Shown in pieces: positions 31,233 through 43,420 of a stretch of DNA of 64,000 bases (positions are counted from its first letter, which is position 1; each line of letters starts with the position of its first letter). Below the pieces are notes generated by a model. The model did no database searches and was not told the DNA's origin. It was given only the letters and a program-made list of their open reading frames with translations. A program made the position numbers and the translations under genes. Source of the stretch: Lithospermum erythrorhizon (taxonomy: Eukaryota; Streptophyta; Magnoliopsida; Boraginales; Boraginaceae); contig JADFUC010000395.1 of the NCBI GenBank assembly GCA_019722365.1, positions 124,001 to 188,000 of the forward strand. The letters run 5' to 3'.

Positions 31233-34200
31233 ATACTACTTACAAGCGCCTTTACATTCATCATCACAGCCTCAACCAAGGAATCTATTGATGACTAAGA
31301 TTATCCTTATAGTCATGACGACTATGATCAAAAATTGTCAAACTTACCGGGGTTCTATCGGGTAGTTTACAACATAACTCCAAGTGTTGGAAAACAACCG
31401 TCTATTAAATGTACATTCTTTTAACAACATTACCAACAAATTAGATTGATCGGCCGGGAAAGTCAAACACCGAGTTCAAAGCTTCTTTGAGTTTACTTCC
31501 ATCGGTTAATACTAGACTCCTCGATTATATTATTGAAATTTTGGCTATCAGCTTTCATATGGTAAACTGGCCCATAACGCTATTTATCATATCTAATATA
31601 AGCTGTAAGACAAACAACCGATCCATTCCATGTAACCCAGTCGTCCTATTCCCTTTAAAGTTACTACCTGCTTTATTCCGAACTGCTTGAATACCTTTGT
31701 AAAAACTTCACACCCAATCACGGAATCATGCTAAATCATAGTCGTTGAGCACAATACATGACCTCGACGCGCATACGGTGAATCATATTACCATGCAATA
31801 GACTTCAACCACTCCTCACATCAGAGACCCCTTTTACTAGTGATTAGACTCTAACAAGAGTCGCTTCTGTCAATAAGAGAATCAATTTTATTTATAGAAT
31901 TTAATCTATTATAGATTTCAATCACCTCAGCCTCACTACATCTTAAACTTAACAAGAAAATGTCATCCAAGCTCACATGTAATGTGACCGATTATGCATA
32001 TGTCACAGATATATTTGGGCTCACAAAGATATTATGTATAATTCCTGAATGCTAACAGGCCCTTTCAAAGTCAGAAGATTTCTTCAACATTTAGTGTGTA
32101 AACTTCATTTATGCATTACGCCCCACTCAACCTTTAAGGAACTCAAGGTTCTTCATCACTTTGATTCTTATTGATTTCACCAACTATCAAAGAGGAATTT
32201 AACTCCATTATACTCAATCTTAAGCTTCGTAAACTTTAGATTCTCCCAGAGTATGTAAAACTTTCTTTTATATTCTGCCAGACGCTGGAGTTCCGGGGAC
32301 AACAAATGTCAAGTATCCATCACTTATCATTACTTAGGAACACTTTGATAATCTCTGCTTAGACCTATTATGTTACAAATCTGTGGAAGTTTATAATAAG
32401 AAAAGTTTGAAATAAACATTTAATACTAACCAAATTTAATGAGGTTCAATCTTCTCTGCCTCAACCAAATGTATGATTAAACGCTCATTCATGACTGATT
32501 GCTCATTTAATGAGAATACATTTATTACTTCTAATGATTCACCATCTAGAAAGTAATATAGAATGGATCTTACTCCTGATGAATCACCATCCAGAAGATA
32601 AAATAGAGCTTTATACTCAACCCATTCACATCTTATTTCATTTAATGACCTCAAGTTTCTATTTATTGAGTATTATTTATTCATGTTGTCATTTGTATCA
32701 CTGCATTTAGCTTTAAATGCATCAAGAGTGGATACTCCTTGATATAACTGAAGGGTTCTAATACTGGATTGGTATCTCCTACGGAGCCACTTGAATGCAT
32801 TCAAGTCACATATTTATTTCTACTATTTGTACTTCATAATAAAGACTCTATACGTACAATAAATTGCAGCATTATAGTGGATGGAAATAAATACTTAAAT
32901 TTCCTTCCTCAAGTTATGTACAAATGACTTAATATCAACTTTGGATCTAAGTTCACCCTTTATATCTACCCAAGTGACATAATACTAACTCAATCCCATA
33001 TACGACGCTTCAAAGTTTGTTTATCAAACACAACTCTTGAGTTGTCTCGCAATAGCTTAGTATTATGAATAAATTAATTTTAAAGGTAGGTGTAGCAACC
33101 TTAATATGTGAAATTATTTCATTCTTTGTGTTTCAAATTATCGTTAAATAATAATCCTTTACTTGTATCACTCAACTAATGACATCTCAAGTTAGAATGA
33201 AAATTATCTTTGGTATGTGAAACTGAAAGATCTTCATCCATTTGGTGTGTTTTTAACTTCATTAAACACAATTCCTCTTAATTACGATCTTAACAAGTAC
33301 GCTTTTAAGATTTGAAATGATGTCTCATTCTTCTGATGATATATTACTTATATCGATGATACTTCCGACTGAATCCTGATAGCATTCATGGTCCTTTCCA
33401 TACCCTTATCAACTCCTGAGCAGTATCATCCAATTTAATTAAATCTTAATTAACCTTGTACGTGAACATACAAAACTGTGAATTTAGACTTAGGTGGAAC
33501 CTCCTAAAGTCAAGTCTGTGCAAGAGCTGACTCTTAGTTCATTTTTCAAGATTATACTAAGTCTTGTTCGAAATGGGTTATTCATGGGCATTATTCAATC
33601 GCTTAGTTGCTCAAGGCAAACCTTTAAAGAAGAAGAGAGTAATGCTTTTCCTCAATCGTAATCACCCCGATATGGAAACGCAAGTCAAACATGACATTCT
33701 TTTCTACTCTTACAAGCAAAGAAAATAGTTTAGAATCCCAACCATCTTCATGAGGATTTAAACTGCAGTTTTATAATGTAGCCGCCTATCAATACACAAA
33801 GAGGCCTCGATAACTCTCTTTGTATCTTGTCTTCCAACATTATTATACTGGCTCATATCCATGATTAAATCAATGAAGTCAAAACTGGCTTCCTAACACC
33901 GATAGCCTAGCTAAGAAGCATTATGTTTTGACAACAAAATTATTTGAGATATAAGATTTAATCAAATGTCTCTTTTCAATTCCTAAATGTTACTTAAAAC
34001 CTTCTTTCTATGCTTTAAAGTTCGGAATAACGTTGAATCATTAACTTCAACTTAGTTCCATATCTTCACCAACCGCATGTTGACGAGAACCAATAGATAA
34101 CTTCTAAGCTATTTGGTTACATACCATGTTTTTATTTCATCACACGCAGTGAACCGTGTTCATCAAGTGTTAAAGAAACTAAATACCAATCATGTCCCGA

Positions 34201-36732
34201 GACGTAGATGTTACATTCAAGATCATTCAAGGTCAGCTTCCTCAATCTGAGTTATAAAAGAGATCAAACTATTTATTATTTAAGGCTTGTTTGTGGCTAT
34301 GAGACAAATATGACATATTGGTCTCATAGCATCATCACCTTCATTGAATCAAAAATTAATTATCCCTAATCATATCATGTGACTTTGTTCACTTGAACCA
34401 AAGTTCATGCAACGTGATCAATGAATAATCAAGTCTTAAATGTTTGTGGTATTTAAAGTTTTATCTCTATTATTACAACCGATTGCAATGGTTGAAGAAG
34501 ATCAAAGTAGGTTACTTTGTTTCCAACAAGTCATTCGATTTCTCTCAATTTATTTTGATTTTAAAAGCTGCATTTAGTTTGCCTAAATTAACGAATAAAA
34601 TAGTAAACTTAATACGCCAATCATAATAGAAAATATGCAACTTAAAATAAACAAAGCAGTAGTTCAAAACAATCCATACGTATTTACAAAAATGAAATGT
34701 AAATATAATAATTGCATTTCAAATCTCAAAATGTACAAGGTATCAAGATCTACTATACTTGGATCCAACCAGAATACCAGATGACATTTTGAAACGTATA
34801 ATAGTAGGTTATCAACCAATTATGTAAAGTAATATGCAAGTGTACTCAGTCTAGTTATGCCCAGATTCAAACTAAGAACATCAAGATACATTTTAACTCC
34901 AAATTACACAGAGGTTGTCCAATTGCATTTCTAAACTACATAATCCCTTGTCACTAGTATTATTTATGTTAATGATGCCACCGACTTTGTATCTCCCATT
35001 AAACCTGTTAAGATAAATTAATTAAATCAAATAGTTACTTGAGGATTACTCCTAAAGCCCACAATAAAAGAAGTGGGAAATTACTCAACATGATCCATTG
35101 TCATATCAAAGTGCAAACTATAATACCCGCCATCACAATACCTATATAAAGCAAAACTCATTTACAACTTAAAATTACTGATACATCGCTTTAAATTTTA
35201 ATTGGTGAGATTAATGTTATTTCACTCTTATTTAACCATGAATAGATAGCAATATATTCAAGCAACATGCACAACATGAAAATACAAATAAATAATACAT
35301 TTAGAGATAGATATGACCCTGGTATCTATTAATCACTTAATGTGTCAAAACGCCAACATAAGTCCTATTATGACTTAACAGTGCAAGTCTTGTATTCTTC
35401 AAGACTTCAAACCTCAAGTTCCTCAAAGTGTCAGCCTTTGGAAATGCTATCTTCAATGCCACCAAAGAAGAGATACATACTACTACTCTAACCCAACTTA
35501 GATAAAGACAATGTGCTCAAAGGGTAAACGAATACAAGAATAAAAAGAAATACGACTCAAAGACATTTCCTGTGACGCAGATCAGAATAACAAATTAAAC
35601 TGGTCATATCTAAATACTCCTTTCCATTCCATAAAAAATATATAATGGGCAAAATATTAAAACAAATAAATACACTTAATGTCATATATATGAACGAACG
35701 AGATTAAATGTGTCTATACTGACTAATTAATTAATGGCTATTTTACATTTAATTATCAATTAATTTAAATTTAAATTTAAATATATTCACATGATTAATG
35801 ATACTATTATAATAATTATCAGCTACTTAAATCATGGAATACTTACTTACAAGTAATTAACTCAAAAATTTAAAATTTAAAAGTCACTATGAAACATATT
35901 TCAAAAATTATCAATTAATGAAAGAATTATGAAAAGGGAAATATAATCAAATTTAATGTCATTCAAGATATATATTCACTCATTTTAATGACAAAATTTA
36001 TGCATTTAAACATTTGAAATCAAATTAATAATTACTAATAATTTTAAAAACCAAAATAATTACATAAATATATTTAGGGTTTTCTAAAACGGACGACTAA
36101 CTTCAATCACCAAAACCGCTGTCTCCGCCACCCACGAGTGAAACGCGCCGGCCGGCCACAGAAGATGTCGATGAGCTACTGCCTCGTAATGGAACGTAAT
36201 TCGGCACTGACGCGCTCGGGAGGTGGTTCTCGCAAGCTACAATTTATTTTTGGTAATTCATTTTGCTTTCTTTCCATTGAATCTAACTTTCAGAAAACGA
36301 TTCGGTGCTCTAAAAAATCTAAAAATTTAGGGATTTTTCTGAACATCAACAATATCATTATTGAACACGTCCAAGTGAATTTTATCAAAAACACTTCTAG
36401 TTTTCTATTAAACCCAAACAATCTAAAAATTAATTGAGGCCTTAAAAATTCAAAAAATTCTAAAAAACCCAGATAAACCCTAGGGTCAAGAACACATGGA
36501 TTTAATTTCGTAATTTTCTGAAATTTCTAAACCTTTAATTGTGAAATCGAAAATATCTTCTACCTCAAATTAAAATGCTAATTAATCAATTTTTAATCCC
36601 TTTCAATTCATGAAACAATTGAATAAATATCAAATCATCAAATCAATACATAAAATGATGATTTCAACATGTGAAATATATATAAAATGGGTTGATTTTT
36701 TCATATTATATATATCAAACCTTTGAAATTGG
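31233..36732 (-). other. Decayed interior of the 8-kb Copia element
   Basis: Apart from the RT trace to the left, I cannot assign gag, protease or integrase in this 5.5 kb. A short near-repeat lies at about 32,525-32,605 (two ~45 bp units around 'gattcaccatc'/'gaatcaccatcc'). The leader near 36.1-36.3 kb is GC-rich around a ccggccggc core, then AT-rich up to the 5' LTR. The plus-strand open frames here (60-99 codons) have no domain. Confidence 0.4.
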
Positions 36733-37481
36733 TGTCATCAGAATCTAGTATGAATTTCATTTCAGGATAAACACCAAATTAAGATCCCGGATCTCAAAAT
36801 GATATATAAATTAATCTAAAAACACAAAAATAAATATATGAATACGAATCCTTACATTTTAATCTAGTTTAACGAACCCAAATCCCCAATGACGCGGGCC
36901 TCGCGTGAAAGCCCCTTCTAAAACTCCCTCTCTAAATGCTTCGGTTCAAGACCAAATGACGTCCCTCTCTAGATTGCACACAATTGTGAGGGAAATGAAC
37001 CCAGTACTCGAATCCTCGTTTAGAGCTTTGAAGATGAATGTATAAAAAAACTCTTCCAATCTACCAAGAGTGTAATGGCACCTTTTAGAGAGGGAGGTTT
37101 TGTGATTCTTATGTCATGAAAAACTTAATCCCTCTCTTAAATACCAAGTCCCAAAATTCCAATTTACAACTCAAGAAATCAGCTTTAACTAGTTAACTTA
37201 ATTAGGACTCATATGAGTTTAATTAAATAACGAGTTACTAGCTGAATGTTTCTATTTTAATTAACTTAACAAGTCAATTAAATACTAACGAAGTCACTAT
37301 CGAACAATCCCATCAAGTTATTCTATCGATTTCAATCATTTAATTGATTAAATTGTAAGTTTTAATCAATTGATGCTCATCAAATATATTCATTAAATAT
37401 ATAAATATCGAGTGAATATTTCAATATACAAGTCTCATGAATTTCATTCATGAAATATTAGCTCGAATATCAGATGCCACA
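36733..37481 (-). repeat. 5' LTR of the 8-kb Copia element
   Basis: Homologous to 29,454-30,182 over its full length. Shared words include 'ataaacaccaaatt', 'cttaaataccaagtcccaaaatt' and 'ttaattaacttaacaagtc'. Its outer end reads GATGCCACA instead of TTCCAACA, so the terminus has changed. No standard tRNA-Met primer-binding site is visible on the minus strand to its left. Confidence 0.7.
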
Positions 37482-37794
37482 GGATCTTCTAGGCTCCATA
37501 TTGTCAAGCTGTATAATAATAATAATTGACTCAATTACTATTATTATAACGATTAATGAGTAAGATTTGCAGTAACTTTCATAACTCTTAAATTATCATC
37601 AGCTTAACCCACACTATAGTACATTGTACTCATTACTAGCATGCAACAATTAAGTTCCAAAGAATACATTTAACTCAACCGTAAATGAATTGATACACAA
37701 TCGTCTCAACTAAGATAATAAAAGCGGAATCAATTGGTTACTGATTTCCAACACACACTTTTCTAGAAGATTCGACGTTATAATTTCAAAATAA

Positions 37795-38610
37795 TTATAA
37801 CCTCTACATTATTGACATCTGGATCCTAGATTGTCAATCCAATCCATTTTCACCATTTGTGTCTTGTCGGTACCAAATGTTGCACAACTATTACTAAAGA
37901 TTCGGTTAAATATCAAGGTAGATTCTCTTGCAACTTCATCATCAAGATATATTTTAAATGTAGTAAGAGAACCAATTAGTTCAACAACCTTCATAGTAGG
38001 AGGCCATTAACCTCTTCTACGGCATCCACTTTGTAGTTGAATCTCTTGCGAAGAGATCTGAGTATTTTTCGGACAATCTTTTCTTCATATGTTTTTTCTC
38101 CAAGGTTATAGAATTCATTGGAGATATCCTTGAGCTCCTCGAGTAATAAATACAACGGTTTGTCTCATCTCCTTCTACATAGATTTTCATCCTTTCAGCG
38201 TGGTTTTACACATACGAATCTTATAAGTTCTTTGAAATACACATACGAGTATTCCTGAAGGTTATTCGCACCATGCATGTTCGACTGTCAATATATCTAT
38301 ATTTATATTCACACAACTACATATTGCATCGAGGGCCTTTGAATTTTCCATTTTAGGCTTTAGCTTTTTCTTGATTGCCTTATTCCTGAATTCAGTTTCT
38401 CAATCGGGGTTGCTCCATCGCTTAAAGCCAAGACAAGTAAGGAACCTGTATAAAATAGATTTGGGCGTTTTAATATTCATGAATCTCGGCAAGCAACCAT
38501 CCTCGCTTCTTCCAATAAGAATAATTTGAACCATCGGTAATAGTCGACGATTTATTGAACTTTGTTTCCTCTCACACACAGATTACAAATATCTCACTGT
38601 GATGTCGAAA
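37795..38610 (-). pseudogene. Broken Copia gag (UBN2 type)
   Basis: Reading from 38.61 kb downwards on the minus strand, the frames give ENSKALDAICSCVNINI, then SPMNSITLEKKHMKKRLSE, and at 37,994-37,809 MKVVELIGSLTTFKIYLDDE. The ELIGSL..F block is the typical end of the UBN2 gag core of Copia elements, and the earlier pieces fit its helices. Several frameshifts and stops interrupt it. A primer-binding site lies just upstream, so this is the 5' end of an element whose LTR lies to the right. Confidence 0.6.
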
Positions 38611-38626
38611 GGCCCACTCGATACCA
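38611..38626 (-). other. Primer-binding site of the minus-strand Copia element
   Basis: The minus strand reads TGGTATCGAGTGGGCC, close to the TGGTATCAGAGC tRNA-Met primer-binding site of plant Copia elements. It lies between the gag fragment and LTR-like sequence, which confirms orientation. Confidence 0.65.
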
Positions 38627-38629
38627 CCT

Positions 38630-39470
38630 TGTAAGTGTAAATTTGGTTGTATACTTGAAGTAAAAGATCTGATAGAACACACAGTTAAACCGGATGTTAT
38701 AATAATCGTATAACACTGAATAAATGTAATTTAACAAAAAACCAAGTTGTTAACACACGATGTTAGTATTTGATCCACACACAAGGTCATAGAAAGTAAA
38801 TGGGGCATTTTAAAAAGTAAGTCAAAATACTACAAGATAGAAACTTAAGGATTAACTTGGTAATTTAGTCTAGTGAGTACATTTTGCAAGAGAACTTTTA
38901 TTAATTGAGTGCTTCTCATCCCAATGTCTTGTTAGACTCTACCTAACTAGTTCACCAAAGTTCTCTCTTAATTTGAGATACCCCAACGCAATTAACTTAA
39001 GATCCCTTTGTTAATATACATATGTGAGTTTATATAGAGAATCTAACCTGGCTGCTCGGTATGTTAACAACAATTATACAACTACGTAGCTTTATAAATT
39101 CACAATTTATATATTCACCACAAAGAATATTTTCTCTCAAAACTTTTGTCTCACTATTACAATGTAGAGAAATACAATATTTGAGTTGTAGTTGGTTGTA
39201 GAAAGTAATGAGGTATATTTATAGTAAGTGACATCATCCATGATGAAAAGATCTTTCATAAATAATTCTTTCTTCCATATCCTCACATGCAATAAAAAGC
39301 TTCTGGCCCATTCCTTTCTTTCTGTATGATCCTATAATCAATCAATTCAGAATCATGATTTGGAAACACATAAATCATTCACATATTATAGACCTAAAAT
39401 ATCTCTCTAGATTTAAACCAAAATTACTGTAATCCTAAAAAATATCTACACATGTTTACATGTAAAGAGC
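38630..39470 (-). repeat. Probable 5' LTR of the minus-strand Copia element
   Basis: AT-rich sequence directly upstream of the primer-binding site. The second LTR of this element was not found in the window, so the right edge is a guess and the start may differ by some hundred bases. Confidence 0.4.
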
Positions 39471-40929
39471 TTAACCTGTCGTAATTAACTGCCTTCATAT
39501 GTTCCAATACTTAAATGCTCATAGTTTTGCCTATCAAGAAATTGCTAGCCAAACAAAAATACTCAATGGTTTGTGTTATTATCAAGGCTGGTCAGTCAGC
39601 GCTGCCAAATGGCAAATTAATTTTGTGGGAATGATTCAACATAAATCAAACCGCCTGTGAATCAGTTTGAAAGAATACATGTCAAGCTTCTCATACTTGC
39701 CTCGAGTTGGAATTCTAAATTGGAGTTGAATAGTTGCATTTTCAAGTTTAAGTGATTATGCCTTAGAGATTTAATCAGGAATCTCTTAAACTCAATGCTT
39801 TGGTTCTATGTTGAGTTTTTGTGGCCGCAGTGAAAACAAGTCTTGGAAATGTATGAAATCTATATATTTCTGGGTCTCATTATAGAAATACGCGGCGCCG
39901 TTGGGCTTCCAACGATTGAATACACGCCATTTATGACCACTGAGTAGTAGTTAGGAGCAAAAGCAGACTGACTCCACAATATTGTAGTCTAACTGTGGTA
40001 TGATATTACCCGAAAATGGCTGGATTTCTTCCATTTGTGAATTTAGGGAAAGAAATGACGATATGCCACAGCGTGGGGATTTAAATGGCCAGAATCAAAT
40101 CTATGATGGTCTAGTGGTTACATAAGGTTGCATTCTTTTGCAAAGAATAAGATAAATAATAGCCTGTGATTTGGGATGTAAGATCACATTATCACAAGGA
40201 CAGGTATATACCTTACTCCAAATACGCATCGTTAAAAACCAAGATTGCTGAGTAATTATTAAGATATATATTTGGTGTAAGACAAGGAAGCGTGGGGGAG
40301 AAGTAAGAAAGATAGAGCCCGGTTTACGTGTATCACAAAGTATAGAGCATCTAGCCAAGCTGACTGCCTTTAGAAATTTGGTTCTAAATAAGACAAGATT
40401 TATAAACTCAACAAGCCTATATTTGTTGTGAATACACAAAAGTTATTAGTTGTTGTTGGTGCCTTTTCTCACATGTACTCACATCGTGGTCTTTGTCAAA
40501 AGTGTGCTATATTTGAGTTGCTTAGCCTAAGGTTCATGGTAAATATTAGCAAAAAGGTTATGACTTAAGCATGTATCTTCACCAAGTAAATACAACTCAT
40601 GTCGAATACATACTCTTGTGGATAATGCAAGTCTAATACTTAAGGTTTGGAGTTTTTTGGAGCAAGGGTTCATTCAACTTTCAAAATATGTGATTAATGC
40701 ATGATGGTTTCAAAATTATCAGTAATTATAATTTGTCAACGATATCTATTGTGGGTACATTGAAAAATCCCTGACTAAGCTCAAAAGACCTAAGAAAAGT
40801 TTAAAATCTAACAGTAATAAAAAATAGTTGTTAAGAATTTAAAATTGACGTGAGAATTTTGTGAAACTAACAGGTCTCTAAGTCCTGATCTGATCAAATT
40901 TAAATATTTATTAAATATTCAAATTTAGA
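39471..40929. other. Unassigned stretch left of the LINE fragment
   Basis: No gene recognised. A 112-codon minus-strand open frame (40,439-40,101) encodes a Leu/Ile/Cys-rich peptide without a known motif. It lies in sequence that could be the 5' part of the LINE on the other strand. I leave it unassigned. Confidence 0.35.
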
Positions 40930-41241
40930 TTTGTAGTTGACATTGGGCTTAATGGGAGCTTGGGGTAAATGTGTTGTTTCATGGATTAAACATAGTGACC
41001 GAAGCACTTCACTCTTCCATTCTTTTGTTGAAAAAGGGAGTTGAAAGTATGTTATCCATGGTGTGCTTGATCAAGGTAAATGGTTGACAGATTCCAATGA
41101 GACAAAAGATTTAATTGTATATTTTTTTCATCGGCCGCTTGGAAATAGTCAATATTGCCCCTTTGAGTTTGGTTGATCAGATCCCCTAAATTGCTGATTT
41201 ATATATTTATATGCTTACAACTACTCATTCCTTGGGATTTA

Positions 41242-41453
41242 GGCAAAAATAAGTTATCTTCCTTTAATTTGTATAATGTCCTCAAGTGGGATTTGATTCA
41301 ATGTAAAATAATTTCAAAGTTTGACGATATATAATATGCTTAAGCAAATCATCTCTTTGTTAGACAGAGGTAAAATGTTTATCTTCCTTTAATAATGGAT
41401 AATGCCTCATGTGATTTGATTAAATGCAAATACTCTAAAGTTTTAAAGATATC
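41242..41453 (+). repeat. Diverged ~90-bp repeat inside the LINE fragment
   Basis: 41,242-41,330 and 41,367-41,453 share the order 'ttatcttcctttaat', 'ggataatgcctca'/'gtataatgtcctcaa', 'gatttgatt', 'atgcaaa'/'atgtaaa' and 'aaagttt'. The offset is about 125 bp. Confidence 0.6.
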
Positions 41454-41507
41454 ATTCATGAAGATTTATAGGTCAGTGAAAAAGAATTTTTTTTCTGTGG
41501 TGCCACA

Positions 41508-41687
41508 TGCCAAAAAGGAGTTGTGTCTATGGTAATTGCTTTAATTCCAAAGGTAACTACTCCTAAAGATCGAGGCAATTTAGCCAATTATTCTGGTTGC
41601 CAAAAGGAGTCAGGTCTTTATGGCAATTACTTAATTCCTAAGATAACTACTCCTAAAGATTGGAGAAAATTCATGCCACTTAGTTTA
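41508..41687 (+). repeat. ~90-bp tandem duplication across the LINE RT motif
   Basis: Units 41,508-41,597 and 41,598-41,687 both run from 'tgccaaaa..ggagt' through 'aactactcctaaagat'. As a result the LIPK.TTPKD motif occurs twice in a row, once ending in DRGNLANY and once in DWRKFMPLSL. The second version is closer to the family motif. Confidence 0.75.
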
Positions 41688-42599
41688 TGTAAAGTTTTCC
41701 AATAAGGTGGTAACTAAAATCCTGAGTCCCAGGCTTATCTCGGTCCTTAAAAAGATATTTCCCTACTCAAGGAGGTTTTGCCAAAATGGCTAGACATTCA
41801 TCATACTATCATATAAACTCCTAAACTCAAAGCATTCAATAGGATATCCTAGATCTTTTAAAGAATTTTAAAGATTTTCTGTTATCATCGAATATTGAAA
41901 GCAAGTTTCTCCATTTCAGTTTGAGCTAAGCAAGGGTCATATCCCATTATCCATTATTATTCTCCTAGAAGAGTAATTGATCCATGGACGAGACAACTAT
42001 TTACCAAAATTCATGCCTTATACACTAATGCTGATTTTGTGTGGACACTGGGTCGAGGGACCATCTCTATCAGAAACATCCATGTTTGGTCAATATTCTT
42101 TAAGGGTGGCGAATAAAGTGGGCCCTTTATTCAAGCAATGTTGCGCCATACGAGGTGCTTCTATATCTTCGAGGCTTATTTATCTACTTGAGTCCCTCGG
42201 CCAGTCAGCAATTTGTGCACTTGGGCTTTCAAAGCCACCCCGAGTCTATTTTGAATACTAGAAGCCATGTCCCAGTCGGTGCGAGGAGCTCCGTGTACCT
42301 GCACTACCTACCAAAGCCGAAGGCGCTAATTCATTGCAAAGTCAAGATTTTATCCAAGGAAATAACTTAAGGAAATTGGGTTAAGTATTTAATTTAATGT
42401 CGGTAAAGGTCAAGTATTTATAGGAAAAACCCAAAGGTTTGCTGAGGGGACGCATGCATGTGCATAATCTCCGATTGGTAAATCCTTTTTTCTAGATTTA
42501 GGCTTTTGGATCCATCATTAAATGTGCTTTAATTGGACATTCTTCTGATCCCATGTCTTAAATAATGCATTTATATCAATTGCTCCCATTAACGCTTTA

Positions 42600-43089
42600 T
42601 ATTCATGCCGCCATTTTTCGAAATGGTAGAGGGATATAAAGTATTAAATGAGTTTATTAAAAACACTATCATATCAGAGTGGCCACCGAATGCCAAGGAT
42701 CAACCCTACATTCCTATAAATGGTAATTTTCCCTTCTCTTTCTTCGCTTTTACTTCTGCCCTTACTAATTTCTTTTCCATTTCCATAAATTTTCTTCCCC
42801 TATCTTCCCCTTTATTCACCATATTTTGGAAGATTACTCTGTCACTATGGCCAACAATAACAACGAGTCTTCTAGTGCCGATGCTGGAGAGGTTCCCCAG
42901 TCTGGAGTGGTCAAAAGTGTCATGAGAGAGGTACGTCTTGGTCAACTCGTTGCTTTGGTCGGTGGTAGTTATTTGTTGGAGGGTAAGGTTCCCTTTTCCC
43001 GTACCACTTCTCCCCAAATATACCGTTCCAATAGACAAGTGGTATTGATTTCAAACCCTACTAGTAGTGACAATGTAGTTCAGGGGTTA
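42600..43089 (+). other. LTR/leader-like sequence with TATA box and a gag-like start
   Basis: TATAAAT at 42,715-42,721 is followed by a pyrimidine-rich run (ttttcccttctctttcttc). An ATG at 42,847 then opens MANNNNESSSADAGEVPQSG and continues for about 60 codons before running into inverted protease sequence. This looks like an LTR promoter plus untranslated leader and the first codons of a gag, but I cannot match it to a second copy in the window. Confidence 0.35.
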
Positions 43090-43420
43090 CGGTTTGGGGG
43101 TACTCCTGCCCTCTTCGTGGCCTGCTACTGGTGCTTGCCCATTTTCACCATAAGGTTTGCCACGCCTAAAGGCTTCACCGCATCTCCTGTAAACCCTACC
43201 AATAGAGTGGCTACCGGCCGGATCTAAGCCTGGCTCATCCCTAGCTTTAGGTAGGCGTCTAGGAACAGGATATCCACGGAGCTTTAGTGTCCACCAGCAT
43301 ACGGCCCACTTCAAAGTTAGAAATCACTGGCGTGATCACCAGGGGATCCTCATGAGGGAATTCTATCCTTCGTAACCTCAAGGGAAGAGTAAGGATAAGT
43401 CCAAAAACTCTGGGGTCCAC
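43090..43420 (-). pseudogene. Inverted Ty3/Gypsy protease fragment
   Basis: On the minus strand, 43,420-43,090 reads PEFLDLSL, then DPLVITPVISNFEVGRMLVD (about 43,340-43,270), and further on GRVYRRCGEAFRRGKPYGENGQ. The plus-strand element at 45.9-46.2 kb has PPAITPRIANFEVGHMIVET and VYVRRCEPFRHGKPHSDNGQ in the same order. It is therefore the same protease region in opposite orientation, with the catalytic D in VDT. It comes from a second, inverted copy or from an inversion at the left end of the element to the right. Confidence 0.65.

Larger units (their letters stand above)
29454..37481 (-). mobile_element. Copia-type LTR retrotransposon, minus strand, both LTRs present
   Basis: Two direct repeats bound the element: 29,454-30,182 (3' LTR) and 36,733-37,481 (5' LTR). 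They are ~730-750 bp and clearly homologous along their length, but with many small indels and substitutions. On the plus strand the left repeat starts TGTTAGAA and ends TTCCAACA, so the terminal TG...CA is kept. The minus-strand polypurine tract AAGAGTGGGGAG lies at 30,194-30,183 against the 3' LTR. I see no matching target-site duplication (flanks ggcat and ggatc). The ~6.5 kb interior is mostly uncoded decay; a reverse transcriptase trace remains near 31.1 kb. The divergence between the LTRs points to an old insertion. Confidence 0.75.
40930..42110 (+). mobile_element. LINE (L1-type) reverse transcriptase fragment
   Basis: Plus-strand translations show, in order: SDRSTSLFHSFVEKG (40,991-41,037) with VIHGVLDQGKWLTDSNE, typical of the linker between endonuclease and RT (GDRNT.FFH...). 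Then come IALIPKVTTPKD and IPKITTPKDWRKFMPLSLCK, the start of the plant LINE RT domain (LIPK...P.....RPISL). KVVTKIL-like and WTLGRGTISIRNIHVW pieces follow. Frames are broken many times. No RT active-site YADD motif or poly(A) tail was found, so the fragment is truncated at both ends. Two internal duplications lie inside it (separate entries). Confidence 0.65.

Noticed and set aside
36728..36745. Plus-strand TTGGTGTCATCAGA as a primer-binding site
   Set aside because: It resembles TTGGTATCAGA but lies on the wrong strand and at the inner edge of the LTR of a minus-strand element, so it is probably chance.
40101..40439. 112-codon minus-strand open frame as a gene
   Set aside because: No domain, no splice context, and it lies in transposon-dense DNA just upstream of a plus-strand LINE fragment.
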